Of a stretch of DNA of 64,000 bases, positions 1 to 9,160 are shown piece after piece (positions within the stretch are counted from its first letter, which is position 1; each line of letters begins with the position of its first letter). The notes below the pieces were generated by a model. The model did not search any database and was not told the origin of the DNA. It worked only from the letters and a program-made list of their open reading frames with translations. Origin of the DNA: Methyloversatilis sp. XJ19-49. Its GTDB lineage: Bacteria; Pseudomonadota; Gammaproteobacteria; Burkholderiales; Rhodocyclaceae. The stretch lies in the NCBI RefSeq assembly GCF_024580145.1, contig NZ_JANINI010000013.1:1-64000 (forward strand), in the 5' to 3' direction. The translations under genes were made by a program, and so were the position numbers.

Positions 1-84
1 CGTCAATGCCCCCGTGTTGTCAAAGCCCGGCCAAAGCGCTACACCGTCCGCGTTCTGAAAAAAGACCTTAACTGAACGGTATTA

Positions 85-582
85 GGGCGGAGCGGGGGTT
101 TCGGCGAGCACTGCTCGCCGCCCGCGAAGCCGGCTGGCCATGCAGGGCCAGCCGTGGATCGCCGCTCCCACAAGGGCGGCGTCCCGAGAGACCACAGCGA
201 GCCCTCAAGCGCAGCGACTGTGGGAGCGACGGCCCCGTCGCGATCGGTGCGGTGACCATCGCAGTGCGAAGTGCGCATCGCGGCGAGGGCGGAGCGGGGG
301 TTTCGGCGAGCACTGCTCGCCGCCCGCGAAGCCGGCTGGCCATGCAGGGCCAGCCGTGGATCGCCGCTCCCACAAGGGCGGCGTCCCGAGAGACCACAGC
401 GAGCCCTCAAGCGCAGCGACTGGGGGAGCGACGGCCCCCTCGCGATCGGTGCGGTGACCATCGCAGTGCGAGGTGCGCATCGCGGCGAGGGCGGAGCGGG
501 GGTTTCGGCGAGCACTGCTCGCCGCCCGCGAAGCCGGCTGGCCATGCAGGGCCAGCCGTGGATCGCCGCTCCCACAAGGGCG
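85..582. repeat. Tandem 202-bp repeat array with REP-like palindromes
   Basis: Two complete 202-bp units (85-286 and 287-488) and a 94-bp partial third unit (489-582) stand head to tail. The two full units differ at only a few positions. Each carries the motif TGTGGGAGCGACGGCCCCGTCGCGA, or its near copy, and in opposite orientation CGCCGCTCCCACAA, which resemble REP sequences of gammaproteobacteria and other proteobacteria. The array stops immediately before the fumarase stop codon, so the third unit is cut by unique sequence. Open frames through it are by-products of the repeat and are not credible genes. No gene is seen in bases 1-84. Confidence 0.85.
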
Positions 583-589
583 ACACCGC

Positions 590-1975
590 TCAAACCATGC
601 GTTCGGGCCTGACCCAGTCATCGAACTGTTCGGCGCTGACCGCGCCGAGCGCCAGCGCCGCTTCGCGCAGGCTCAGTCCGTTCGCGTGGGCGTGGTGTGC
701 GACCGCGGCGGCGCGGTCGTAGCCGATGTGCGGGCTGAGCGCGGTCACCAGCATCAGCGAGCGCGACAGCAGGTCGGCGATGCGTGCGCGGTCCGGCTCG
801 ATGCCGCGGGCGCAGTGGGCATCGAAGCTCGCCATGGCATCGGCCAGCAGACGAACGCTCTGCATGAAGTTATTAGAAATCAATGGTTTGAATACATTAA
901 GCTCGAAACTACCTGAAGCTGCGCCAATGCCAAGGGCCACGTCATTGCCCATGACCTGGCAGCACACCATGGTGAGCGCCTCGCACTGCGTGGGATTGAC
1001 CTTGCCCGGCATGATGGAACTGCCCGGCTCGTTCTCGGGAAGCACCAGTTCGCCCAATCCGCAGCGCGGGCCGGAGGCCAGCCAACGGACGTCATTGGCA
1101 ATCTTCATCAACGCACCGGCCAGGGTTTTCAGCGCACCATGCGCGGTCATCAGCGCTTCATGTCCGGCCAGCGCGGCATAGGGATTCGCTGCGCGACGAA
1201 ACGACAGGCCGGTGTCGCACGCAAGGCGGGCGGCCACCCGCCGGCCGAATTCCGGATGGGTGTTGAGACCGGTGCCGACCGCGGTGCCACCGACCGCCAG
1301 CTCGAGCAGGCCGTCGAGGCTGGCCTGCACGCCCTGCTCCGCCAGCGCGAGCTGCGCCACCCAGCCCGACATTTCCTGCCCGAGCGTCAGCGGCGTGGCG
1401 TCCTGCAGATGGGTGCGGCCGATCTTCACGATGTCGGCGAACGCCGATGACTTGCCGTCCAGCGTGGCGCGCAGCGCCGCCAGCGCCGGCAACAGCGTAT
1501 GCGTCACGGCCAGCGCAGCGGCGACATGCATCGCGGTGGGAAAGATGTCGTTCGACGACTGACCCAGATTGACGTGGTCGTTCGGATGAACGCGACGCGC
1601 CTCACCCCGGCCGCCCCCCATGCGCTCCGACGCCAGATTGGCCAGCACCTCGTTCATGTTCATGTGGGTTTGCGTACCGGAGCCGGTCTGCCACACCGAC
1701 AGCGGAAAGGCATCGGCATGCGCGCCGGCCAGGATTTCGTCGGCCGCGCCGGCGATGGCCTCGGCGCGTTCGGCGTCGAGCAGGCCCAGTTCGCCATTGA
1801 CCTGCGCTGCGCTGCGCTTTACCCGGGCCAGCGCGTGCAGCAGCGCGTCGGGCATGCGCTCGGTGGAAATGTGGAAGTGCGCCAGCGAACGCTGTGTCTG
1901 CGCCCCCCACAGCGCGCCGGCCGGTACCTCGATGTCGCCGAACGCGTCGCGTTCGGTCCGTGTGTCGGATGTCAT
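590..1975 (-). CDS. fumC: Fumarate hydratase, class II
   Basis: This is the iron-independent fumarase that interconverts fumarate and L-malate in the TCA cycle as a cytoplasmic homotetramer. The 461-residue product has the family's normal length. It carries the superfamily signature [11 protein letters not shown] with the catalytic serine loop, plus [11 protein letters not shown] and [14 protein letters not shown]. The start at 1975 is chosen over an upstream in-frame codon because GGAGGACC lies a few bases before this ATG and the protein then begins directly with the family N-terminus. The 3' end abuts the 202-bp repeat array. An unrelated class I fumarase is encoded 13 kb away. Confidence 0.95.
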   Translation of the reverse strand: MTSDTRTERDAFGDIEVPAGALWGAQTQRSLAHFHISTERMPDALLHALARVKRSAAQVNGELGLLDAERAEAIAGAADEILAGAHADAFPLSVWQTGSGTQTHMNMNEVLANLASERMGGGRGEARRVHPNDHVNLGQSSNDIFPTAMHVAAALAVTHTLLPALAALRATLDGKSSAFADIVKIGRTHLQDATPLTLGQEMSGWVAQLALAEQGVQASLDGLLELAVGGTAVGTGLNTHPEFGRRVAARLACDTGLSFRRAANPYAALAGHEALMTAHGALKTLAGALMKIANDVRWLASGPRCGLGELVLPENEPGSSIMPGKVNPTQCEALTMVCCQVMGNDVALGIGAASGSFELNVFKPLISNNFMQSVRLLADAMASFDAHCARGIEPDRARIADLLSRSLMLVTALSPHIGYDRAAAVAHHAHANGLSLREAALALGAVSAEQFDDWVRPERMV

Positions 1976-2176
1976 GGCAGGTCCTCCAAGAGCGATGGCG
2001 GATCGCAAACCGATCCGGCCGACCGCTCAGCCTAGTCCCTCGCGGCGCAATGTGCCGGAACAGGCCGGTCGAACGCTTGTCATCTATGCTGGAAGTGCGG
2101 GGATGCGGCGGCGATCTGATGCACATGCGCGCCGCGTCCGACGCTGACAACGATGGATCAGAAGAGGAGAAGAACC

Positions 2177-2821
2177 ATGCTTATCGTTCATCACCTGAAC
2201 AACTCGCGTTCGCACCGTATCGTGTGGCTGTGCGAGGAACTGGGCATCGACTACGAACTGGTCAAGCACCTGCGCGACCCGGACAGCCAGCGCTCGCCGG
2301 ATTCGCTGAAGGCGGTGCATCCGCTGGGCAAGGCGCCGGTGATCCAGCACAACGGGCAGAAGATCGTCGAGTCCGAAGCGGTCATCGAATACATCTGCAA
2401 TGTGTGCGCCGACGGCCGGCTCAGCGTGAAGCCGACGTCGCCCGAGTACGGGCCGTACCAACAGTGGCTGGCGTTTGCCGAAGGCACGCTGTTCCCGGGC
2501 CTGCTGGTCGACCTGGTCGATGCGTGGACCGGTCGCGGCAACCCCGACCTGATGGGTTTCTTCGACGTGGAAACCGCGAAGAACCACCAGTTCGCCGAAG
2601 ACGCGCTGACCGGACGGGATTACCTGCTCGAATCCGGATTTTCAGCGGCTGACATCAATCTGGGATGGGCCCTCGAATTCAGTGAGTGCCGCGGCTGGCT
2701 GTGCGACTACCCGGCACTGCAGGCCTACGTCGAACGTCTGCGCGCCCGCCCCGCCTACCGGAAGGCGATTTCGAACGGCGGCCCGCAGGATCTGTCGGTG
2801 TTTTCCGCCGGCGCGCGCTGA
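2177..2821 (+). CDS. Glutathione S-transferase family protein
   Basis: A 214-residue protein with the two-domain GST layout. The N-terminal thioredoxin-like half opens with HHLNNSRSHRIVWLCEELG, whose Ser/Arg region is the glutathione-activating site, and includes the conserved cis-proline (GKAPVI) and the ESEAVIEY glutathione-binding segment. An all-helical C-terminal half follows. The start at 2177 is preferred because GAGGAGA precedes it by six bases; an in-frame ATG eight codons upstream lacks this. It is divergently placed from fumC with about 200 bp between. The substrate cannot be told from sequence. Confidence 0.9.
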   Translation: MLIVHHLNNSRSHRIVWLCEELGIDYELVKHLRDPDSQRSPDSLKAVHPLGKAPVIQHNGQKIVESEAVIEYICNVCADGRLSVKPTSPEYGPYQQWLAFAEGTLFPGLLVDLVDAWTGRGNPDLMGFFDVETAKNHQFAEDALTGRDYLLESGFSAADINLGWALEFSECRGWLCDYPALQAYVERLRARPAYRKAISNGGPQDLSVFSAGAR

Positions 2822-2870
2822 CCCGAAGCACACCTGCCGGGCGGTGTCCGGGGGTGTGTCCGGGGGGGCG

Positions 2871-3761
2871 TCATTTCGCCGCGGCGGGCGACTGCAGGAA
2901 GGCGTCGAAGGCGGTGCAGAACGCATCCGGCACCTCGAAGTACGGCATGGCGCCGGTCTGGAACACGGTAACCGTCCAGTTGCCGCCGCCGGTCACCATG
3001 TCCATGCCGGTGTAGTTGGTGAAGTCGCCGCGCACCCCATGGCTGACCCACACCGGGTGCGGGATGGCTTCATACACGGTGTGGATGTCGGCGCTGAACA
3101 GGCCGCCGGACAGGAAGTAAAGGGGCGCAAAGCGCGCACCGGGCTGGCGCGTGGTCAGCACGTCGTACGCCCACATGGTCTCGTCGATGTTCTTGCCGCC
3201 CCAGGTGCGCTCCAGAAAGTAGCGGATCACGCCCGGTCGCGTCAGCTGGCGGAACAGCCAGTCGGCCCACAGCGGAGCACTCAATGTGGCGTACATCCCG
3301 GGAACCGCCCGCGTGCTGCACGGCTCGCCGCGCCGCGGCGTGCGGCCATTCAGGCCGGTCGGGCTGACCAGCGCCACCGTGCGCCAGTCGTCCGGACGCT
3401 CGGCCGCCGCCCGTGCGAGGTACTCGCAACCGAGTGACACGGCGAGTCCATCCACCTTTGCCCCGCCGCTCAAGGCACGGATGTGCCGCGCCGCCGTGTG
3501 CAGCGCGTCGGTCATCAGCCGCGGCGAATACACCCGGTCTTCGCGCGGGCTGAAGCCATAGCCCGGCAGATCGATGGCATAGACAGTGTGGGTCGCGGCG
3601 TAACGCTCGTAAGGCGGTCGCATTTCTGCCGCCGACGCGGCCGCGTTGATGCTGTGGACGAGCAGCATCGGCGGGCCGTCACCGGCGCGGTAGCAGTTCA
3701 GTCCGTCGAAAGACAGTCGCTCACCCGGCAGGGCAGGCGGCAGGACAGGCAGGGCGTCCAA
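2871..3761 (-). CDS. Alpha/beta-fold hydrolase
   Basis: About 296 residues with an alpha/beta hydrolase core: the oxyanion region LLVHSINAAAS, the segment AIDLPGYGFS typical of this fold, and the nucleophile elbow GLAVSLGCEYLA, where serine replaces the more usual G-x-S-x-G context only slightly. The C-terminal HGVRGDFTNY provides a plausible acid residue. Substrate is unknown. No ATG is available at the expected N-terminus. I chose TTG at 3761 because AAGGATT precedes it; GTG at 3815 or TTG at 3845 would lengthen it by 18 or 28 residues. It converges on the GST gene. Confidence 0.75.
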   Translation of the reverse strand: MDALPVLPPALPGERLSFDGLNCYRAGDGPPMLLVHSINAAASAAEMRPPYERYAATHTVYAIDLPGYGFSPREDRVYSPRLMTDALHTAARHIRALSGGAKVDGLAVSLGCEYLARAAAERPDDWRTVALVSPTGLNGRTPRRGEPCSTRAVPGMYATLSAPLWADWLFRQLTRPGVIRYFLERTWGGKNIDETMWAYDVLTTRQPGARFAPLYFLSGGLFSADIHTVYEAIPHPVWVSHGVRGDFTNYTGMDMVTGGGNWTVTVFQTGAMPYFEVPDAFCTAFDAFLQSPAAAK

Positions 3762-3900
3762 TGGAATCCTTGTCGGGTCGGCAGGTGGCCGAACAGTAAC
3801 AGGATGACGCGTCACCCGATCAAGGTATCGACCGCGGACATGCAAGGACAGCGTACCAGTGGCTGGATCAGATCAGCTTGAAGTCATGTCGCGCGCAGCT

Positions 3901-4035
3901 TCACGCGGGCCCGGCAAGGTTGCCTCGCCAGAAGATCAGCAAGTGGCTGCCCGGAAAATCGTCGCGCGCCTTACCCATCAGTTGCTTGCCGGCCAGGACG
4001 ATCTCGCACAGAACGCTTCTTGCATCGGTGGTCAT
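3901..4035 (-). CDS. Possible 44-residue ORF or gene remnant
   Basis: Between the hydrolase and the kinase operon, a minus-strand frame reads MTTDARSVLCEIVLAGKQ and ends with WRGNLAGPA. The composition looks protein-like and the upstream in-frame segment VTPVGY before the ATG also looks coding, but it is cut by a stop five codons earlier. I do not recognise a family. It may be the tail of a decayed gene or chance. The rest of 3762-4099 holds no gene that I can support. Confidence 0.25.
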   Translation of the reverse strand: MTTDARSVLCEIVLAGKQLMGKARDDFPGSHLLIFWRGNLAGPA

Positions 4036-4099
4036 GTAGCCGACGGGCGTGACATTTCAGCGCCTGCCAGTTGAGCGAGCTTGCCGGTTCGATGCCCGG

Positions 4100-5842
4100 T
4101 CAAGGCCGATCTCGGCCAAGCCGCTTGCCAGGAGGATAGAAGATGTTCTGCACTGCATCGCGCAGTTCTTCCAGGTCCTGGGGCTTGGAAATAAGTTCGC
4201 GCACCCCGGCTGCTGCGGCTTGTGTGCGCAATTCCTCGGTGACGTACCCCGAGATGAGGATCACCGGCAAATCCGGCAGGGCATCGCGAATCGCCTTCGC
4301 GATCTCAAGGCCCGATGTACCTGGCATGTTGTAATCGGTCACCACCAGGTCGGCGCAAACCTTGCCGGAAAGCACTGCGTCAAGCGCCTCCCGCTGTTCG
4401 ATGTAGGCGCTGACGCGATAGCCCCAGCGTTCGATCATCCGCTTGCTTGCATACAGCTGCGCCTGATCGTCGTCGATGTAGAGGATCAGCCGGCCACGGC
4501 CTTCGGCAGCCTGCCCCGCTCTTTCGATCGGGTCTGGCGCAGCAGCCATGTCGTTCGTGCCCGGAAGATACACCTCGAACTTGCTGCCTTTGCCCGGCTC
4601 GCTGTGCACAACGATCGCCCCTGCGTGAGCCTGCACGATGCCATGCACCACGCACAGGCCCAATCCTGTGCCTTTGCCTGATGGCCTTGTCGTGAAAAAC
4701 GGTTCGAAGATGCGACGTTGCGTCGCTGCGTCCATCCCGTGTCCAGTGTCGTTGACGACGATCCGGGTGTAACGGCCCGGCCGCTGGGCAGGATCGGGGC
4801 GCGCCGAGGTTTCGTCGAACGTCACGCCATCAACGCGAATCTCGATGGTTCCGGGCCGGCCCTCCATCGCTTGCGCAGCGTTGACACCCAGGTTCAGCAG
4901 CACCTGTGTCAATTGAGTCAAATCGCCAAGTACGAAAGGCGTATCGGCGGCGCAGTGGCACTCGACCCGAATTCCTCCGAGCAACCCTGCACGCAGCAAG
5001 CGAACGCTCTCCGTGACGATAGAAGGAATCGAGACCACTTGGTGCGACGTCACCTGTCGTCGGCTGAAAGTCAGAATTTGTTGCACCAGATCTCTGGCGC
5101 GGTGACTGGCCTTTTCGATTTCAGTCAGGCTCACGAGTGCCTGAGAGTTGTATGAGGCGTCCTGCCGCGCCAATTCGGCATTGATCAATATGGTGCCCAG
5201 GATGTTGTTGAAGTCGTGGGCGACACCGCCCGCCAGGGTCCCGATCGCCTCCAGTTTCTGCGATTCGCGCAATTGCGCCTCGAGACGCTGATGCTCCTGC
5301 TCCGCCTTCTTGCGCCCGGTGATGTCGCGGATCACGGCCAGCAGGCCGGAAAAGGTTTCATCTTCCGCGCGCAACTGGCTCACCGAAGACTCGACATCGA
5401 TTGCTTCGCCGCTGCGCTTCACGTGGACGTTCTCGCCGCACCAGAAGCCGGTCTCCCGCAGAGCAGTCATCGCGGCTGCTTCGTCTTCCGGACGCAGCCA
5501 GCGATACTGATAGATTTCGGAAAGTCGGCGCCCAAGTGCGTTGGGGGCAGAGACACCATACTGACGTTCGGCCGCGGCGTTGAGAAATGTCACGCGCTGG
5601 TCGTTGTCGATGGTGACGACCGCATCGCTGACTTGCGCGAGGATTTCGCCGCGAAAGCGGCTTGACTCGGCATCCAGGCCTTCAAGGCGGAAGATTTTCG
5701 GGCCTGCAGCGGTTTCAACGACGAGCGCATCCACCACCCCGCTTCGGATGGCCTGCAGCGTGTCCTCCACCTCCTCCAGTCGGGCGAGCAGATCGGTATT
5801 TTGCGCGAGGAGCGTCGCGGCGCTGGCAGATTTGGCGCGCAC
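4100..5842 (-). CDS. Hybrid PAS sensor histidine kinase with C-terminal receiver domain
   Basis: A 580-residue soluble hybrid kinase and the last gene of the kai operon. Residues 1-60 hold a short coiled N-terminus and about 62-176 a PAS domain (VSDAVVTIDNDQRVTFLNAA). The HisKA H-box GGVAHDFNNILG has the phospho-accepting His209. The ATPase carries N-box NLGVNAAQAM, G1 DTGHGM, F-box EPFFTTRP and G2 GTGLGL. About 455-570 is a receiver with acidic DDD, the phosphorylatable Asp in VTDYNMPG and the conserved SKP lysine. There are no membrane segments, so it senses a cytoplasmic signal. It starts with GTG six bases after the upstream kaiB-like stop. Its place suggests clock input or output. Confidence 0.9.
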   Translation of the reverse strand: MRAKSASAATLLAQNTDLLARLEEVEDTLQAIRSGVVDALVVETAAGPKIFRLEGLDAESSRFRGEILAQVSDAVVTIDNDQRVTFLNAAAERQYGVSAPNALGRRLSEIYQYRWLRPEDEAAAMTALRETGFWCGENVHVKRSGEAIDVESSVSQLRAEDETFSGLLAVIRDITGRKKAEQEHQRLEAQLRESQKLEAIGTLAGGVAHDFNNILGTILINAELARQDASYNSQALVSLTEIEKASHRARDLVQQILTFSRRQVTSHQVVSIPSIVTESVRLLRAGLLGGIRVECHCAADTPFVLGDLTQLTQVLLNLGVNAAQAMEGRPGTIEIRVDGVTFDETSARPDPAQRPGRYTRIVVNDTGHGMDAATQRRIFEPFFTTRPSGKGTGLGLCVVHGIVQAHAGAIVVHSEPGKGSKFEVYLPGTNDMAAAPDPIERAGQAAEGRGRLILYIDDDQAQLYASKRMIERWGYRVSAYIEQREALDAVLSGKVCADLVVTDYNMPGTSGLEIAKAIRDALPDLPVILISGYVTEELRTQAAAAGVRELISKPQDLEELRDAVQNIFYPPGKRLGRDRP

Positions 5843-5848
5843 GGCGGG

Positions 5849-6220
5849 TCAGTGACCTTCGTCGGTAGTGGCCCGATCGCCGGCCTTGCGCAGATCGAGC
5901 CCCAGCAGGATGTTTTCCGTGTGCGACATGTCGCCGATGAAGCGCCGCAGCGGCAGCGGCAGCTTTTTGACCAGGGTTGGGGCGGCGATGATCTGCTCGC
6001 CTTCGGCCAGTTCCGGGTGCTGAGAGATATCCACGACTTCCAGGTCGTAGCGCCCTTGCAGATGCGCCTCGCAAATCCTGCGAACGTTCACGATCGCGCG
6101 CTCGGAGTTGCGGGTCGAGCCGGTGACGTAAAGCCGCATGACGTAGCGCGCGCTGTCAAGCTTCGCAGCAGCGGCTTCAATGCCAAGCAGCGTGCGCAGG
6201 GTCGAAGGTTGCTTTCTCAT
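5849..6220 (-). CDS. kaiB: KaiB-like protein (second copy, N-terminally extended)
   Basis: A 123-residue thioredoxin-like KaiB family protein. After a 25-residue N-terminal extension it reads YVMRLYVTGSTRNSERAI, then VVDISQHPELAEGEQIIAAP and TLVKKLPLPLRRFIGDMS, the conserved KaiB core including the proline-rich strand involved in fold switching. KaiB binds KaiC rings. It diverges clearly from the neighbouring KaiB, so it is probably a paralogue with a separate role rather than a recent duplicate. It lies 12 bp after the first kaiB and 6 bp before the kinase on the same strand, in an apparent four-gene operon. Confidence 0.9.
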   Translation of the reverse strand: MRKQPSTLRTLLGIEAAAAKLDSARYVMRLYVTGSTRNSERAIVNVRRICEAHLQGRYDLEVVDISQHPELAEGEQIIAAPTLVKKLPLPLRRFIGDMSHTENILLGLDLRKAGDRATTDEGH

Positions 6221-6232
6221 GAGCAGTCCGCG

Positions 6233-6517
6233 CTATATCTGCCGCACATCGAGACCAACGAGCACACGCTCTTCGTTGGACAAATCGCCGATGATCTTCG
6301 TGATCGGCTTGGGCAAGCGGCGCACGAGCGTGGGCACGGCGAGGATCTGATCGCCCGCTGCGAGCTTGGGGTTCTTGATGAGGTCGATGATCTCGATCCG
6401 GTACTGCCCGGCAAGGTGCATCTCGCAGATACGCTGCAGATTGGCACAGGCAGCAATCGACTTTGCGGTCTGACCGGCGACATACAGCCGTAGCTCGAAG
6501 GCGACGGTCTTGCTCAT
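6233..6517 (-). CDS. kaiB: Circadian clock protein KaiB
   Basis: A 94-residue KaiB, close to the 102 residues typical of cyanobacteria. It has [40 protein letters not shown] and [18 protein letters not shown], covering the beta-alpha-beta core and the conserved KaiC-binding region. In cyanobacteria KaiB binds phosphorylated KaiC and delays its cycle. The ATG overlaps the kaiC stop codon (ATGA), indicating translational coupling. No kaiA was found in the window, as is usual outside cyanobacteria. Confidence 0.93.
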   Translation of the reverse strand: MSKTVAFELRLYVAGQTAKSIAACANLQRICEMHLAGQYRIEIIDLIKNPKLAAGDQILAVPTLVRRLPKPITKIIGDLSNEERVLVGLDVRQI

Positions 6518-8268
6518 CGCTTTCCTTTCTTCAGGCCGCTGCCTGTCTTGTCGGCGCCGCGCAGGTGTGCCATGACGTCGGTGCTTTGCTGCGCCGTTCT
6601 TTGATACAGCGTCTCGCGCGCGAGGCTGAAGACAACCTCGGCGGATTCGACTTCCGCCTCGCAGCGCAGTGCGGCGATCTGTGCTTCGATTGCCTTTTGC
6701 CTGCTCGCAAGCCGACTCAGCTTGCGTTGATGATCCTCTTCGCGCAGTGCGGCGGCGGCGCGCTCCAACTCTTCCTGCGCAACGCGCGCCGTCCCTGTCA
6801 GCACATGCTCGGCACCAAGGTAGACATCCACCAGCTCAATACCCTTGTCACTGAGCACGAACTCGCGGACCTGATTCGAATGTGCCATGCCGCGCGACTT
6901 CAGCACGTAGATCGTGCGGTTGCGTTCGCCATTGAATTCGACGTTGCGCAGCAGCAGCCACGTGTCCATGAGCGAAGAGACCCCGAGCTGCGAATTCTCC
7001 GTCGTCTCTCCCCCCCCTGAAGTGAGGTTCGTGAAAAGCGTGGTGATCTGCTGCTGCTTGAGGAAGTCAATGAGGCGCATCAAGGTGGGCTTCACTGCCG
7101 ACGTGTCGCGGTCAAGCGAGAGATTGCCGATCGGGTCGACCACCACAATGCTCGGGTGAAAGCTCCTCACGGCGTCGTGCATCATCACCAGGTGCTGCTC
7201 CAGCCCCTGCAGCGTCGGGCGTGACGAGTGGATCTGAAGCAAGCCCTTTTTGACCCAAGGTCCGAGGTCGATGCCGATGGACCCCATGTTGCGGATGATC
7301 TGGGCGCTTGATTCCTCGTAGGCGAACAGCAGCACCCGCTCACCGCGGCAGCATGCGGCGTCGGCGAACCTGGCGCCGACACTGCTCTTGCCAGTGCCCG
7401 AAGAACCCGAGACCAGGACGCTGCTGCCGCGAAAGACGCCCTGGCCACCGAGCATCTCGTCCAGCCGGGCAATACCCGTGGGGATGCGCTTCGTCGAAAC
7501 CTCATGGTCGAGCCGCAACGAGGTGATCGGCAGCACCGAAAGGCCACGTTCGCCGATGAGGAAGGGATACTCGTTCGTTCCGTGCGCCGAGCCGCGATAC
7601 TTCAACACGCGCAGCCGCCGGGTGGATATCTGCTCGTGAATGCGCTGGTCGAGGATGATCACGCAATCGGCGACGTATTCCTCCAGCCCGTAGCGTGTGA
7701 GCGATTGGTCGCCGCGCTCGCCGGTAATGACGGCCGTCAAGCCGTGATCCTTCAGCCAGCGGAAAAGGCGTCGCAACTCCGCGCGGAGAATGGCGTGATT
7801 GGGCAGGCCGGAAAACAGGGCCTCGACGGTATCGAGGACCACGCGTTTCGCGCCAATTGACTTGACGGCGTGACCCAGCCGGATGAACAGGCCCTCAAGA
7901 TCGTACTCGCCTGTCTCTTCGATCTCGCTGCGCTCGATATGGACGTGATCGAGGATGAGCTTCTTCTGCGCCGCGAGTTTCTCCAGATCAAAACCGAGCG
8001 AGCGGACATTGGCCGTCAGCTCGGCCACGTTCTCTTCGAACATCATGAACACACCGGGCTCGCCATATTGCGTCGCGCCGCGCACGAGGAATTCCATGGC
8101 AAGCATGGTTTTTCCGGAGCCTGCGCTGCCACAGACGAGGGTTGGCCGTCCCGCAGGCAGTCCGCCGCCCGTTATTTCGTCAAGGCCAACAATTCCGGTG
8201 GGGCACTTGGGCAAGTTCCCGCCCGTGGACAGCGTGTTGTTCTTCAATGTCGTTGGCTTCGTGGTCAA
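6514..8268 (-). CDS. kaiC: Circadian clock ATPase/kinase KaiC
   Basis: A double-domain RecA-like ATPase of 584 residues from a TTG start. CI has Walker A GSAGSGKT (47-54) and the catalytic EE pair (78-79); CII has GSSGTGKS (288-295) and EE (318-319). Residues 431-432 are Ser-Ser where Synechococcus KaiC has the phosphorylated Ser431-Thr432. This match in numbering, the following TTKP reminiscent of usual MTTK starts, and AGAGG upstream support the TTG at 8268; a GTG 20 codons earlier also exists. The protein is about 65 residues longer than cyanobacterial KaiC, with a charged coiled-coil tail. It is the first gene of the kai operon. Confidence 0.93.
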   Translation of the reverse strand: MTTKPTTLKNNTLSTGGNLPKCPTGIVGLDEITGGGLPAGRPTLVCGSAGSGKTMLAMEFLVRGATQYGEPGVFMMFEENVAELTANVRSLGFDLEKLAAQKKLILDHVHIERSEIEETGEYDLEGLFIRLGHAVKSIGAKRVVLDTVEALFSGLPNHAILRAELRRLFRWLKDHGLTAVITGERGDQSLTRYGLEEYVADCVIILDQRIHEQISTRRLRVLKYRGSAHGTNEYPFLIGERGLSVLPITSLRLDHEVSTKRIPTGIARLDEMLGGQGVFRGSSVLVSGSSGTGKSSVGARFADAACCRGERVLLFAYEESSAQIIRNMGSIGIDLGPWVKKGLLQIHSSRPTLQGLEQHLVMMHDAVRSFHPSIVVVDPIGNLSLDRDTSAVKPTLMRLIDFLKQQQITTLFTNLTSGGGETTENSQLGVSSLMDTWLLLRNVEFNGERNRTIYVLKSRGMAHSNQVREFVLSDKGIELVDVYLGAEHVLTGTARVAQEELERAAAALREEDHQRKLSRLASRQKAIEAQIAALRCEAEVESAEVVFSLARETLYQRTAQQSTDVMAHLRGADKTGSGLKKGKR

Positions 8269-9028
8269 ACCGGTTTGAACCTCTGAGGTCTGCAGAGCGC
8301 TGTGATGGAGTCTGCACACCCTGCACACAGAGCACCTGAGTGGCTCCGGACATCAGCCGCGAGGTCGCTCCGCCCGGTTTGAAGCGGGTTTGACCGCGCA
8401 GGAAATGAGCCGCAAACCGCGCCTGACGCTCGAACCGACGCTTTGGCGGACGCAATCGCTGCATTGTGGGTAGCGCAGCGTTGGTCGCTCTGTGCGTTAC
8501 CGTACATAGCGGTGGCCCGGAGCCCTTCAGGTGGTTTTCGGGTTCGCCCCTGCCGCTACACGCTTCAACCCCGAAGGCCGGTACAGGGCAACCAGGGCCG
8601 GAGTGCCCACAGAACCGGCACCTCCCCTCGAGCCAGTCGCCATGCGCAGGCCGCTGCATGGTGAATCGCTCCGGGCATGAACTGAGCCTGGAAGATGGAC
8701 GGTTGCCATCTCGCCGACCAGGCGGTGTTTCTCAGCCGGTATCCCGGCCGGCTGAGGCCGTTCAGTCTGAGTGTGATGCACAAGAGTGACGCCTCAGGTC
8801 CTCACCCGTCCGCTTTGCGAGTTGCCGACGGTGCCAGCACTGATTGCGGAAGCTGAATCTGACCTGACATCGGATCCACGCCATTTGCGACTTGTCGAAC
8901 TTGTTGAGCGAAGCTGGATATCGATCCAAATCGCCGATGTCCGGATACAGAAAAGCCCCGGACCACATGGTCGACCGGGGCTTTCAGGGAGTACGACGAG
9001 GCGTGCTGGAACGCTCGCGACTCATTTT
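8269..9028. other. 760-bp region without a supported gene
   Basis: This stretch lies upstream of kaiC and downstream of tRNA-Ser. I find open frames on both strands, but none has a convincing composition, ribosome binding site or recognisable motif. It contains several GGTTTGA words (about 8271, 8379 and 8391), the first overlapping the perfect palindrome CAAACCGGTTTG at 8266-8277 at the kaiC start. These may belong to the kai promoter, but this is inference. The tRNA terminator sits at its right end. Confidence 0.5.
8951..8985 (-). terminator. Rho-independent terminator downstream of tRNA-Ser
   Basis: Perfect 10-bp arms AAAGCCCCGG (8952-8961) and CCGGGGCTTT (8975-8984) flank a 13-base loop. 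Read on the minus strand the hairpin is followed by a run of four T, and it lies about 45 bp beyond the tRNA 3' end, which fits termination of the tRNA transcript. Confidence 0.75.
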
Positions 9029-9118
9029 TGGCGGAGAGGGCGGGATTCGAACCCGCGTTAGGTTTTCACCTAAACACGCTTTCCAGGCGTGCGACTTAAA
9101 CCACTCATCCACCTCTCC
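9029..9118 (-). tRNA. tRNA-Ser, anticodon GGA
   Basis: The minus strand folds into a 90-nt class II tRNA. The acceptor arms are GGAGAGG (9112-9118) and CCTCTCC (9033-9039), with discriminator G and an encoded CCA at 9029-9031. The anticodon arm CACGC-CTGGAAA-GCGTG gives anticodon GGA, reading UCC/UCU serine codons. A long variable arm (TTTAGGTGAAAACCTAA) is characteristic of tRNA-Ser, and the T arm contains GGTTCGAATCC. An artefactual frame across it yields the familiar false peptide GEGGIRTR. Confidence 0.97.
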
Positions 9119-9160
9119 GCGAAGCGCGCGACTATAGCAGAAAGCGCCCCGGCGCGGCCG

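Noticed and set aside
85-582. CRISPR array
   Set aside because: The units are 202 bp with no short repeats separated by unique spacers, and no cas genes are seen.
3859-4074. 71-codon plus-strand frame
   Set aside because: No ribosome site, and the minus-strand frame in the same place is more protein-like.
8892-9137. 81-codon frame containing GEGGIRTR
   Set aside because: It crosses tRNA-Ser. This peptide is the well-known false product of tRNA sequence.
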